Notes: a model not told the origin generated them from the sequence alone. A DNA stretch of 9,955 nucleotides from JBOHNM01 sp050730675 (GCA_050730675.1 JBOHNM010000153.1:1-9955), one strand, 5' to 3'; counted from the stretch's first letter, positions 1 to 7,659 are shown. Numbers and translations: made by a program.

Positions 1-1209
1 GGCATGTTCATGGTCGGGCGCGTGTTCGCGTCCGGAGCGCGGTTGTATGCCGCGGCGTTCCCGCTCACGGTCATCCTGTTCGGCACATTTGCTCCGCCCG
101 CGTCGGCGGTGATCGCCGCCATCGCGATCCTTGCGACGATCTCGGTGCTGTACTGCTTTGTCGGCGGGATCAAGAGCATCATCTGGACGGATGTCATCCA
201 GTCGGTGGTCTTCCTGGGCGCGGCGGTTGCGGCCATCGTCGTTTTGCTGCACCGCATACCGCTTGGACCCGGAGACATCGTGCAAACGCTCGCCGCTGAG
301 CAGACCGCCGGCGGCAGCAAACTCACTCTGTTGAGCTTCTCCATCGATCTCACCAAGACCTACACACTGTTCACCGCGGTGTTCGGATTCTCGTTGTTCA
401 TGACGGCGGCATACGGCACCGACCAGGATCTTGTGCAACGGATGCTCACTTGCCGATCGGCTGTCAAGGGCTCGCAGTCGGTCGTCTCGGCGGTGGCGAT
501 CAGCGTGCCGGTAGTGCTCCTGTTCTCGGTGATCGGCTTGTTGCTGTTCATCTTCTACAAGCGCGCCGATGTGATGGGCGTCGGAGCACCGGGCTACCAG
601 CCCGCCAAGGCTGACTTTGTGTTCACGGAGTTCATCCTGCGCGAGATGCCCGTCGGCCTCAAGGGGCTGATGCTCGCGGGGCTGTTCGCGATCTCGCTGA
701 CCAGCACCATGTCGGCCCTCAACGCCATGGCCTCGACCGTCGTTTCGGACTTCTACCGGCCGCTGCTGCCCGGGCGCGGCGAGCGTCACTACCTGCGCGT
801 TGGACGGGCGGGTGTCGCCGTCTGGGGCGCGGTGCTGGCAGGGTTTGCGGCGTTGTGCGTCCATTGGCAGGCGTCCAGCGGAGAATCGATCATCCAATTC
901 GCGCTCAGCGTGATGACGTTTGCGTACTCGGGGCTGCTGGGGGTCTACTTCACAACGCTGCTTACGCGCCGGGGCAATGTTGCGAGTTGCCTTGCGGCAT
1001 TGGCCACAGGCTTTTTGGTCATCCTGGTTCTCACGCCGCAGGTGTGGACATGGTGGACGGGGTTGAATGGCTGGACCAAGGAACACTGGCAACCCTTCAA
1101 GCTCGCGTTCCCCTGGCGGCTGTTCATCGCGACCGGCGCGGCGACGCTCGTTTGCATGCTCGGTTCGCCGAAGGCACGCTCCGCTGCTCCTCCGCAAACC
1201 GGTCCATGA
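1..1209 (+). CDS. Sodium:solute symporter (SSS family), 3' part; 5' end outside window
   Basis: Inner-membrane, Na+-coupled uptake carrier of the SSS family; the substrate cannot be read from this sequence. The frame is open from the first base and 402 codons are visible. SSS proteins usually have 500-600 residues and about 13 helices, so the first few helices lie outside the window and the ATG at 4 is probably internal. I count about ten hydrophobic segments. Numbering from that ATG, the family hallmarks are 'GRVFASGARLYAAA' (5-18), 'GGIKSIIWTDVIQSVVF' (54-70), 'YGTDQDLVQR' (137-146) and the Na+-site helix region 'LTSTMSALNAMASTVVSDFY' (232-251). The last helix is at about 368-388, followed by a short cytoplasmic tail. 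A terminator hairpin begins three bases after the stop codon. The gene converges on a prolyl oligopeptidase, so the two are not co-transcribed. Family call is firm; substrate unknown. Confidence 0.93.
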   Translation, partial: GMFMVGRVFASGARLYAAAFPLTVILFGTFAPPASAVIAAIAILATISVLYCFVGGIKSIIWTDVIQSVVFLGAAVAAIVVLLHRIPLGPGDIVQTLAAEQTAGGSKLTLLSFSIDLTKTYTLFTAVFGFSLFMTAAYGTDQDLVQRMLTCRSAVKGSQSVVSAVAISVPVVLLFSVIGLLLFIFYKRADVMGVGAPGYQPAKADFVFTEFILREMPVGLKGLMLAGLFAISLTSTMSALNAMASTVVSDFYRPLLPGRGERHYLRVGRAGVAVWGAVLAGFAALCVHWQASSGESIIQFALSVMTFAYSGLLGVYFTTLLTRRGNVASCLAALATGFLVILVLTPQVWTWWTGLNGWTKEHWQPFKLAFPWRLFIATGAATLVCMLGSPKARSAAPPQTGP

Positions 1210-1237
1210 AAAAGGCCCGGTCACTCGACCGGGCCTT
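1209..1237. terminator. Intrinsic terminator between convergent genes
   Basis: A perfect 11-bp inverted repeat, AAGGCCCGGTC (1212-1222) and GACCGGGCCTT (1227-1237), closes a 4-base loop ACTC. Five A residues at 1209-1213 read as TTTTT on the minus strand, directly after the stem. This is a textbook Rho-independent terminator for the minus-strand peptidase, whose stop is 23 bp away. On the plus strand the stem is followed by TTGGTT, so it would also stop symporter transcription, though less well. The A-tract begins on the last base of the symporter's TGA. Confidence 0.92.
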
Positions 1238-1260
1238 GGTTCGTGCTTGATCAATGTCGC

Positions 1261-3447
1261 TTACTTCGCAGCCGCAGCAGCCTCAGCCGCCTTCGGCGCC
1301 AGTGCCGGGTCCATGTTCAGGTTCTTGAAGAGGAACCCCCACATGTCCGCGGCCTCTTCGATGCGCTTGGCCGTGGGCTTGCCGGCGCCGTGGCCGGCGC
1401 GGGTTTCGATGCGGATGAGGGCCGGGGCCTCGCCGCCCTGGACGGCCTGCAATGCCGCGGCGTACTTGAATGAGTGGCCGGGGACAACGCGGTCGTCGTG
1501 GTCGGCGGTCGTCACCATTGTCGCGGGGAAGCGCGTGCCGGGCTTAGCCCGCAGCAGCGCGTGGTAGGGCGAGTAGCCGTTGAGCACCTTGAACTCGGGC
1601 TCATTCTCCGACGAGCCGTAGTCGCTGCGCCAGGCGTGACCGATGGTGAACTTGTGGAAGCGGAGCATGTCCATCACGCCGACGGCGGGGATGGCCGCGG
1701 CGAAGAGGTCGGGCCGCTGCGTCGAGCACGCGCCGACGAGCAGGCCGCCGTTGGAGCCGCCGAAGATCGCCAGCTTCTTGTTGCTGGTGTAGTTGTTCTT
1801 GACGAGCCACTCGCCCGCGCCGATGAAGTCGTCGAAGACGTTCTGCTTCTTGAGTTTCATGCCGGCCTGGTGCCAATCCTCGCCGTACTCGCCGCCGCCA
1901 CGCAGGTTCGCGACGACGTACACACCGCCCATCTCCATCCAGACGAGGTTGCCGACGCTGAAGCCGGGGGTCATGGGGATGTTGAAGCCGCCGTAGCCGT
2001 AGAGGAGCGTGGGGTTGTTGCCATCGAGCTTGATGCCCCTGCGCGAGGTGATGAACATGGGCACCTTGGTGCCGTCCTTGGAGGTGTAGAAAACCTGCTT
2101 GGTCTCGTAGTCGGCGGGGTTGAAGTCCACCTTGGCGCTCTTGTAGACGGTGCTCTGGCCGGTCGCGACGTCGTAGCGGAAGACTGTCGGCGGCATGGTG
2201 TAGCTGGTGAAGGTGTAAAAGGTTTCGGGGTCGTTCGCCTTGCCGCCAAAGCCGGAGGCGGTGCCGATGCCCGGCAGGTCCACGCTGCGGACGAATTTGC
2301 CGTCGCGAGAGAAGACCTTGACCTCGCTACGGGCATCCTTCAAGTAGTTGCAGATAAAGTGGCCGCCGATGAGGGTGGCGCTCACGAGCGTCCCCTCGGA
2401 CTCGGGGATCACGACTGTGGTGTTCTGACCCGCGGGCTTGGAGGTATCGACCGCGATCACCTGGTTGCGCGGGGCCTTGAGATCGTTGAGGAAGTAGAAG
2501 ACGGGGCCGGCGTTGTCGATGAAGTCGTACGATGCTTCGAGTGCATCAAAGAGCTTGACAACGTCGCCGCCGGACTTGAGGTTCTTGTAGTAGAAGCGGT
2601 TGCGCTTGTCGGTGCCTTCGCTGACGTTGATCGCGAGGTACCCGCCGTCATCGGTCACGCTGCCGCCAAAGCCCCAATCGGGCTGGTCCTTGCGCTCGTA
2701 GATGAGCACATCCTTGTCCTGACCGCTGCCGAGCGCGTGGAAGTACAGCTTCTGGAACTTGTTGCTGCCGGTGAGGGCCTTGCCCTCCTCGGGAGCATCG
2801 AAGCGGCTGTAGAAGAAGCCTTTGCCGTCCTTGGTCCAACTGCCGTTGGAGAACTTGACCCACTTCACCTCGTCGGGGAGGTCGTTGCCGGTGGTGATGT
2901 CGCGGACTTTCCAGGTATTCCAGTCGGAGCCGGCATCGGCGACGCCGTAGGCGATGAGCTTGCCGTCGTCGCTCACGGCCGTGCCCGAGAGGGCCGCGGT
3001 GCCGTCAGCACGGAGGGTGTTGGGATCGAGCAGGATGCGTCCCTGCGCGTCGAGCTTGTCGGCGACGAAGAGTGCCGCCTGGGGCTGCAGGCCGCTGTTG
3101 TACGAGTAGAAGTACTTGCCGCCCTCCTTGCCGGGAGCACCGAACTTCTCATAGTTCCAGAGCTTGGTGATCCGCTGACGTATGCCCTCACGCTCGGGGA
3201 TGCCTGCGAGATACGCGAAGGTCAGGTTGTTCTCCGCTTGCACCCACGCGATGGTCTGCGGCGAATTGTCATCCTCCAGCCAGCGGTACGGGTCGGCGAC
3301 CTTGGTGCCGAAGTAGTCGTCCACCTGCGGGACGCGCGGGGTATACGGGTAGGGCACGAAGATGCCGCGGGGCGTCTCCTGCGCCACGGCGGGGAGCACC
3401 AGCGAGGCAACCAAGGCAAGCACCGGCACGAGGTTTCGACGGTTCAT
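1261..3447 (-). CDS. Exported prolyl oligopeptidase (S9A serine peptidase)
   Basis: Serine peptidase of family S9A that cleaves short peptides after proline. The 728-residue length fits the family (about 700 plus a signal peptide). Residues 1-22 form a signal peptide (basic MNRR, hydrophobic core, LPAVA before Gln23), so the enzyme is probably periplasmic, whereas many relatives are cytosolic. An N-terminal cap segment containing 'DPYRWLED' (52-59) precedes a beta-propeller region (roughly 100-430) and a C-terminal alpha/beta-hydrolase domain. By alignment from memory with pig prolyl oligopeptidase, the triad is Ser565 (GGSNGG), Asp651 (ADHDDRVVP) and His686 (AGHGAGKPTAK). Proline-pocket and nearby residues are also present: Trp606 (GHAWRSDYG), Arg653, and Tyr485/Phe488 in YGYGGF. 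The Ala-rich C-terminal tail is probably disordered. ATG 3447 was chosen because GGAG lies 6 bases upstream and the signal peptide begins there; the in-frame extension upstream has neither. Confidence 0.95.
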   Translation of the reverse strand: MNRRNLVPVLALVASLVLPAVAQETPRGIFVPYPYTPRVPQVDDYFGTKVADPYRWLEDDNSPQTIAWVQAENNLTFAYLAGIPEREGIRQRITKLWNYEKFGAPGKEGGKYFYSYNSGLQPQAALFVADKLDAQGRILLDPNTLRADGTAALSGTAVSDDGKLIAYGVADAGSDWNTWKVRDITTGNDLPDEVKWVKFSNGSWTKDGKGFFYSRFDAPEEGKALTGSNKFQKLYFHALGSGQDKDVLIYERKDQPDWGFGGSVTDDGGYLAINVSEGTDKRNRFYYKNLKSGGDVVKLFDALEASYDFIDNAGPVFYFLNDLKAPRNQVIAVDTSKPAGQNTTVVIPESEGTLVSATLIGGHFICNYLKDARSEVKVFSRDGKFVRSVDLPGIGTASGFGGKANDPETFYTFTSYTMPPTVFRYDVATGQSTVYKSAKVDFNPADYETKQVFYTSKDGTKVPMFITSRRGIKLDGNNPTLLYGYGGFNIPMTPGFSVGNLVWMEMGGVYVVANLRGGGEYGEDWHQAGMKLKKQNVFDDFIGAGEWLVKNNYTSNKKLAIFGGSNGGLLVGACSTQRPDLFAAAIPAVGVMDMLRFHKFTIGHAWRSDYGSSENEPEFKVLNGYSPYHALLRAKPGTRFPATMVTTADHDDRVVPGHSFKYAAALQAVQGGEAPALIRIETRAGHGAGKPTAKRIEEAADMWGFLFKNLNMDPALAPKAAEAAAAAK

Positions 3448-3453
3448 CAGGGT

Positions 3454-3457
3454 CTCC
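3454..3457 (-). promoter_or_regulatory. Ribosome binding site fixing the peptidase start
   Basis: GGAG on the minus strand lies six bases before ATG 3447. The in-frame upstream ATG at 3504 has no such site and would bury the signal peptide behind 19 extra residues. Confidence 0.75.
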
Positions 3458-3471
3458 GGAAAGGACCAGGC

Positions 3472-3488
3472 GGACGCAGAACGCGTCC
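3472..3488 (-). other. Small leader hairpin upstream of the peptidase
   Basis: GGACGC (3472-3477) and GCGTCC (3483-3488) form a perfect 6-bp stem around a 5-base loop. It ends about 25 bases before the peptidase start codon, so it would lie in the 5' leader of the mRNA. It is too short to assign a role and may be chance in GC-rich DNA. Confidence 0.3.
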
Positions 3489-3707
3489 ATGAAGGAGTAT
3501 TCATTGATGCGCCGGGGCGGAAATCCAGTCCGAACCCCGGGAACGGCCCCCAGATTGCGCAACGGAGCGTCCTTTGGCCGGTTCCGGCGCGGTTGAAACC
3601 CGGCGAATGGCGTCTGGCTCGCGGCACGCAGGGCCCGTGTCGTCCCATTCCCGAGGCAGGTAACATCGGATCTCGTGTGGAGCTTGCCGGACCACCGTTC
3701 AATCAAT

Positions 3708-3711
3708 GGAG
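3708..3711 (+). promoter_or_regulatory. Ribosome binding site fixing the SnoaL-like start
   Basis: GGAG with a six-base spacer to ATG 3718. The alternative start ATG 3706-3708 shares a base with this site, so using it would place the only good site inside the coding region. Confidence 0.7.
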
Positions 3712-3717
3712 CACGCC

Positions 3718-4083
3718 ATGAGCATCCGGACCGTCGCCAAGCAGTTTGTCGACATGTGCAACCAGGGCAAGAACTTCGACGTGATGCGAACGATGTACGC
3801 GCCCGACATCGTCTCGGTCGAGGGGGACGGCAAGGAGACCCACGGCCAGGGTCCGGTCATCAAGAAGTCGGAGGACTGGGTCTCCGACAAGGAATTCAAT
3901 GGGGAGACGGTGGCCGGACCGTTCTTCAACGGTGCGAACCCCGACCAGTTCGCGGTCTATTTCACCCTTGACATCACGCCCAAGGCCACCGGAAAACGCA
4001 TCACGCTCAAAGAGGTCGGCATCTACACCGTCAAGGGCGACAAAATCACCCGCGAGCAGTTCTACTACGACGGCGAGCACTAG
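3718..4083 (+). CDS. SnoaL-like / NTF2-like domain protein
   Basis: A 121-residue single-domain protein of the NTF2-like superfamily, SnoaL-like group: a cone-shaped alpha+beta fold used as ketosteroid-isomerase-like enzymes or as binding proteins. The usual pattern is visible. An N-terminal helix (1-27, 'AKQFVDMCNQGKNFDVMRTM') leads into 'YAPDIVSVEG' (27-36), where the pocket strand begins. A helix and 'WVSDKEF' follow, then strands at 63-88, 95-106 ('ITLKEVGIYTVKG') and 108-118 ('DKITREQFYYD'). There is no signal peptide, so it should be cytosolic. I chose ATG 3718 because GGAG (3708-3711) lies six bases upstream; the in-frame ATG at 3706 has no site and overlaps that GGAG. It is monocistronic, divergent from the peptidase and convergent with the ABC ATPase. 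Its ligand or reaction cannot be deduced. Confidence 0.85.
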   Translation: MSIRTVAKQFVDMCNQGKNFDVMRTMYAPDIVSVEGDGKETHGQGPVIKKSEDWVSDKEFNGETVAGPFFNGANPDQFAVYFTLDITPKATGKRITLKEVGIYTVKGDKITREQFYYDGEH

Positions 4084-4101
4084 CACGCAAGTGTACATCG
4101 A

Positions 4102-4118
4102 CCAGGGTCGAAACCCGG
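4102..4118. terminator. Possible weak hairpin between convergent stops
   Basis: The 38-bp gap between the SnoaL-like stop and the ABC ATPase stop holds CC-(A bulge)-GGGT, a CGAA loop, and ACCC-GG: six base pairs with one bulge. There is no T-tract on either side. An overlapping 5-6 bp alternative, TCGACC/GGTCGA, starts just before it. It could act as a weak shared terminator; the evidence is thin. Confidence 0.3.
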
Positions 4119-4121
4119 ACG

Positions 4122-5090
4122 CTATTGCACCAACCCCTTGGTCAGGCGCATGAACGCGGTCTCGAGGTTCACCGCCTCTTCGGTGAACTGGCAGAGCCGG
4201 AAGCCCTGGTTGATCAGGACGTTGGGGATGTCCGTCACGTCCATCTTCGCCGTCGGCTCGAAGTTGATGCTGATGAGCGGCACCGGCTTGCCGTTGAGCT
4301 GCGGGCCGGCGCCCTCCTGCACGTTGACCTTGCTCACGCCCGCGAGCTTGCTGAGGATACCCGCGGCATCCGCGAAGCGGTCGGTCACGGCGACATTGAC
4401 GATCAGGCCGACGCGGGCGCGCCGCAGGGCCTCGGCGACCGAGCCTGAATAAAGGAGCTTGCCGCGCTCGATGATGCCGACGACGTTGCAGATCTCCGCC
4501 AGTTCAGGCAGGATGTGGCTGGAGATGATGATGGTCTTGCCCATGCGCTTGAGCTCTTTCATCAGCTCACGCATCTCGATGCGGGCGCGGGGATCAAGGC
4601 CGGAGGCCGGCTCGTCCATCAACAGCACCTTGGGGTCGTGCAGGAGCACGCGGGCGACGCTGAGGCGCTGCTGCATGCCGCGCGAGAGACTGTTGACTTC
4701 CGCCGTGGACTTGTAATTGAGGTCGGTCAGGTCGAGCACGTCCTGCACGACCTTCTTGCGGGCCTGGCCGTGGATGTTGTAGCAGGCGGCGAAAAACTCC
4801 AGGTACTCATGGACGACCATGTCCTGGTACGCGCCCATGAAGTCCGGCACGTAGCCGATCACCGGTCGAATCTGGCGATTCTGATAGCCGACGGTCAGAC
4901 CATCGATCATCGCCTGGCCGCTCGACGGCTTGAGCAGCGTGGCGAGGATCTTGATCGTGGTCGTCTTGCCCGCGCCGTTGGGGCCGATGAACCCGAAGCA
5001 GTCGCCGGCGTTGATACTCAGGTTCAGATTGTCCAACGCTACAAACTCGCCGTAGCGCTTGGACAAGTTGATGGTCTCGATCATCGGCAT
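4122..5090 (-). CDS. ABC transporter ATP-binding protein (ABC-2/GldA-like)
   Basis: Cytoplasmic ATPase subunit of an ABC-2-type exporter, 322 residues. Motifs in order: Walker A GPNGAGKTT (36-44), Q-loop region IGYVPDF (78-84), signature LSRGMQQ (135-141), Walker B VLLMDEP (155-161), D-loop SGLD (163-166) and switch His192 (ISSH). Residues beyond about 225 form the extra C-terminal domain typical of this subgroup, ending 'NLETAFMRLTKGL'. Asp83 stands where most ABC ATPases have the Q-loop glutamine. ATG 5090 follows GGGAG by 10 bases; ATG 5111 has G-runs too close and ATG 5084 lacks a site, so the start is uncertain by a few residues. It lies 52 bp downstream of the 838-residue gene and is probably co-transcribed with it. 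No permease gene is in the window. Confidence 0.93.
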   Translation of the reverse strand: MPMIETINLSKRYGEFVALDNLNLSINAGDCFGFIGPNGAGKTTTIKILATLLKPSSGQAMIDGLTVGYQNRQIRPVIGYVPDFMGAYQDMVVHEYLEFFAACYNIHGQARKKVVQDVLDLTDLNYKSTAEVNSLSRGMQQRLSVARVLLHDPKVLLMDEPASGLDPRARIEMRELMKELKRMGKTIIISSHILPELAEICNVVGIIERGKLLYSGSVAEALRRARVGLIVNVAVTDRFADAAGILSKLAGVSKVNVQEGAGPQLNGKPVPLISINFEPTAKMDVTDIPNVLINQGFRLCQFTEEAVNLETAFMRLTKGLVQ

Positions 5091-5114
5091 CGAACACGCA
5101 CTCCCAACCATTTC

Positions 5115-5137
5115 CCCCGGCGGCCAACCCGCCGGGG
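5115..5137 (-). other. Strong GC hairpin between two operon genes
   Basis: CCCCGGCGG (5115-5123) and CCGCCGGGG (5129-5137) form a perfect 9-bp all-GC stem around a 5-base loop. On the minus strand it starts five bases after the stop of the 838-residue gene and ends about ten bases before the ABC ATPase's GGGAG. It is followed by GAAATGG, not a T-run, so it is not a standard intrinsic terminator. It may stabilise the upstream mRNA or tune ATPase expression. Confidence 0.6.
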
Positions 5138-5142
5138 CGGAT

Positions 5143-7659
5143 TCAGTCGCCCGGAGCAGCCGGTTCCACCGTTGACGGCGGCTGGGCGGGCAGAGGATAC
5201 ACCCATCGGATCATCGTCAGGCCCTTGGTGGATAGGGCATCGCCGTCGGCCGTCAGCGGTACCGGCGAAGGGGCCTCGCGCACGAAACCGAGCACGATGA
5301 TGCACGGCTGCGTGAACCAGCGCCCAAGGTCCCACGTCTGGGTCGCAAAGCGCAGGAAGATGGGCTCGGTGCCGTTGCCGTTTCGCGGCGGGGTCTTGAG
5401 GATGTTGTAAAGGGCCGCGGCCTGCATGCGCTCCTCGAAATCCTTGGGCACAAAATCGGCCAGACCCATGCCCATCTGGCCGCCACCACGCACGGTGCCG
5501 GCGAGCGTCTTGAGCGAGTCATCGAAACGGGCGGTCGCGTTGGCGTCCGCCTGCGCGTCCGAGGCGATGGTGCCCAAGTCGAGCGTTGCGCCCGGGGCCC
5601 ACGAGCCCTTGAGCACCGCGGCGAACGCTTCGAATGGGAGCCTGTCGCGGAGCGCCTCTCGCAGCGATTCTGGAGCGGCGCTCCCCGGCGCCGCTTGCGG
5701 CCGTGACTGCCCCGCCACGAAGATGACCATCACTCTCTCAATGTTGTACGGCAGTTCGTTCTTGATCAGTCCTTCGGCCTGGTAGTTGCGCCGCTCGACG
5801 GGGATCTCCAGCTTGCGCAGCGAAACCACCGGCGCGGCATCGGCCGGGGCGTCCTTGGCCTTGAGGGGCAGCGGCATCTTCCACTTCTCGCTCGCGGAGC
5901 CGGCCCAGTCGGCCTGGATGCTTTTGACCGTCGAGCGAGCGGGGACGATCGCCCAGGAAGGGGCACGGGCATCGACCACATACCCGCGCGAGTCGGGGTA
6001 CAGGTGCGTGGATCCGCCCCCGGACTCGGGTGGTTCCCAGGCCGCCAAGCCGTTGTTGAAGCGGGTGTCGTCGGGCGTGCCGACGGCGAGCTTGACGTCG
6101 CCGTAGGTCGGCAGCAGGGCGGAGCCGAAAATCCGGGCCCGCATCACGTTCTGGCCATAGACATAGTCGAGCAGCGTGACGTGGCTGACCTCGTACTTGC
6201 GCGGCTTGATGAGCGTGGCGCCCCCCCACGCGACGGCCGTGAACAGTCCGATGGCGACCACGAATCCGAGCCAGGCGTGCTGTGACTGGCCGCGCTGGCG
6301 CAGCACGAAGAACGCCACGGGCGCCGCGACCACCCAGTACATCACGAAAACCAGAAACGCCAGCAGGACGCCGATGGCCGAAGCGCCCTTCTGGTCGATG
6401 ATGCCGGCGATATCCGTGTCCAGCGGCGCGGCCGTGCGCGAGGGCGGCAGGTTGTTGCTGCGGACGGCGGCGGCGACTTCGCCGGGGGACCAGAGGATGC
6501 CGCGGCGGCCCAGCACGCGGTGCCAGAAGATGTCGGGCTGGATGGCGTCGAGGGCCGCGAGGGTGCGACCGGAGAGATCAATGCCGATGACGCTGACCGC
6601 GCCGACGCCCGTGTTGCGTCGGGAAACGATGCACTTGCCGTCGGGGCCGATGAGGATCTTGTCCGCCTCGCCGACGGCCGCACCGCCGATCGGCTCGAAC
6701 GTGTGCACCACCACGCTGCTGGGAAGTACGGTATTCTTGGCCGTCAGCAGCCGTCGGTAGGCGTTGAGGTTCACGCCCTCTTCGCGGATGGCCTTGACGC
6801 GCGGCATGATGTCCGCCAGCGGGTTGTTGGTCCCCAGCCACGTCTGACCGACCGACGGGAGCACCACGACAAAGTGACCGCCGCGGCGCACCCACTCACG
6901 GATGGCCGCCGCCTGGGACTCGGTGAGGTCCGTCGGCTCGCCCTCGGCGCCGGAAGCACCCCACACGATTGTGTCGAAGCCGGCATAGCCGAACCAGCGG
7001 TCGGGGAGTTCAGGCGGGGCCAGGCCGACCAATTCACTTACGCCGTGGCCGAGGTGCAGGTGCTGGGTGCTCTGATCGTGCAGGCCGTAGAGGCCCAGGC
7101 CCATTGATGTGCGCCCGACCAGCGCGATGCCGGCGCTGGTGCGCTCGGACGTGCGGCGCGGCGCGTAGACGACGCGCCCGAGCAGCTTGCCGGGCTTGAC
7201 GCCCGCGACGCCCTGGCCCGGGGCGCCCTCGATCGCCTCGTAGCACGCAAAGACCAGTTGGCGCTCGGTCACGTCGTAAGGCAGGCGGGCGTAGAGCCAG
7301 ATCGACTGCTTGGCGCCGGGGTTGGCGGTAATGGCGGCGGAGTACTGGGCGATGTCGCCGTCGGCATCCACCATCTCCATGCGCACCAGCACGTTGGGAA
7401 AGTTCGCGCCTCGATTGATGAGCTGCACCTGGATGCCGGCCCAGTCGCCCGGGCGGGCGCGGTCACCGACACCAAAGTGTGTCACCTGCATGTCGATCTG
7501 GTTGGCGACGGCAGCCGGCTGGGGGGCGGCTGCGGGCTTGTTCTCTTCGCCGTACTTCACCGACCCGGCGGGCTGAGCGAGAGCGGCAAGGCCCGAGAAC
7601 GCGACCGCTAAGAGCATCACGCTCCACAGAAAGCGCGGAAACCGGCGCAGCACGCCCAT
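5143..7659 (-). CDS. Membrane-anchored protein with GATase/DUF4350-like domain, ABC-associated
   Basis: An 838-residue envelope protein of no named function. Residues 1-29 are a signal peptide or anchor (basic MGVLRRFPRF, hydrophobic core, ALAQ). Residues 55-165 look like a beta-sandwich. Residues 224-270 show the class-I-glutamine-amidotransferase-like pattern of ABC auxiliary and DUF4350-type proteins: 'GYAGFDTIVWGAS', then 'LTESQAAAIREWVRRGGHFVV'. No Cys-His-Glu triad is evident, so it is probably non-catalytic. Two helices (about 427-453 and 464-484) flank a short basic loop, placing both large parts outside the cytoplasm. The C-terminal half (485-838) is rich in beta-strand and unrecognised. 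It lies upstream of the ABC ATPase on the same strand; the pairing recalls GldA with the auxiliary protein GldG. I chose ATG 7659 for its compact signal peptide. It has no Shine-Dalgarno site but TACAAT lies just upstream. ATG 7713 (858 residues) is possible. Confidence 0.8.
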   Translation of the reverse strand: MGVLRRFPRFLWSVMLLAVAFSGLAALAQPAGSVKYGEENKPAAAPQPAAVANQIDMQVTHFGVGDRARPGDWAGIQVQLINRGANFPNVLVRMEMVDADGDIAQYSAAITANPGAKQSIWLYARLPYDVTERQLVFACYEAIEGAPGQGVAGVKPGKLLGRVVYAPRRTSERTSAGIALVGRTSMGLGLYGLHDQSTQHLHLGHGVSELVGLAPPELPDRWFGYAGFDTIVWGASGAEGEPTDLTESQAAAIREWVRRGGHFVVVLPSVGQTWLGTNNPLADIMPRVKAIREEGVNLNAYRRLLTAKNTVLPSSVVVHTFEPIGGAAVGEADKILIGPDGKCIVSRRNTGVGAVSVIGIDLSGRTLAALDAIQPDIFWHRVLGRRGILWSPGEVAAAVRSNNLPPSRTAAPLDTDIAGIIDQKGASAIGVLLAFLVFVMYWVVAAPVAFFVLRQRGQSQHAWLGFVVAIGLFTAVAWGGATLIKPRKYEVSHVTLLDYVYGQNVMRARIFGSALLPTYGDVKLAVGTPDDTRFNNGLAAWEPPESGGGSTHLYPDSRGYVVDARAPSWAIVPARSTVKSIQADWAGSASEKWKMPLPLKAKDAPADAAPVVSLRKLEIPVERRNYQAEGLIKNELPYNIERVMVIFVAGQSRPQAAPGSAAPESLREALRDRLPFEAFAAVLKGSWAPGATLDLGTIASDAQADANATARFDDSLKTLAGTVRGGGQMGMGLADFVPKDFEERMQAAALYNILKTPPRNGNGTEPIFLRFATQTWDLGRWFTQPCIIVLGFVREAPSPVPLTADGDALSTKGLTMIRWVYPLPAQPPSTVEPAAPGD

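Larger units (their letters stand above)
3448..3717. other. Divergent intergenic region, peptidase/SnoaL-like gene
   Basis: This 270-bp region must contain the promoters of two divergent genes. I see no convincing sigma70 pair for either. Weak -10-like candidates are TAACAT at 3661-3666 (plus strand) and AATACT at 3501-3496 (minus strand); neither has a recognisable -35 at the right distance. A small hairpin in the peptidase leader is listed separately. No small gene is supported here: the frame that stays open upstream of the peptidase codes for an Arg/Pro/Gly-rich string without family features. Confidence 0.5.

Noticed and set aside
1474..3492. A 672-codon plus-strand open frame antisense to the prolyl oligopeptidase
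   Set aside because: It lies in the mirror frame of a gene with GC-rich third positions, which rarely creates stops. Its translation is a Val/Ala/Glu/Gly/His-rich string without domains, while the opposite strand has a complete catalytic triad.
3661..3666. TAACAT as -10 of the SnoaL-like gene
   Set aside because: No -35-like sequence at 16-18 bp upstream; in GC-rich DNA a lone four-of-six match is weak evidence.
3448..3702. 85-residue in-frame N-terminal extension of the peptidase
   Set aside because: The signal peptide and GGAG site belong to ATG 3447; the extension is low-complexity and precedes the signal sequence.
4515..5300. 261-codon plus-strand open frame over the ABC ATPase
   Set aside because: Antisense shadow; all ABC motifs are on the minus strand, and the translation has no recognisable features.
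5143..7659. Active glutamine amidotransferase
   Set aside because: The fold pattern is visible, but I see no nucleophile-elbow cysteine or matching His/Glu, so an enzymatic call is not supported.
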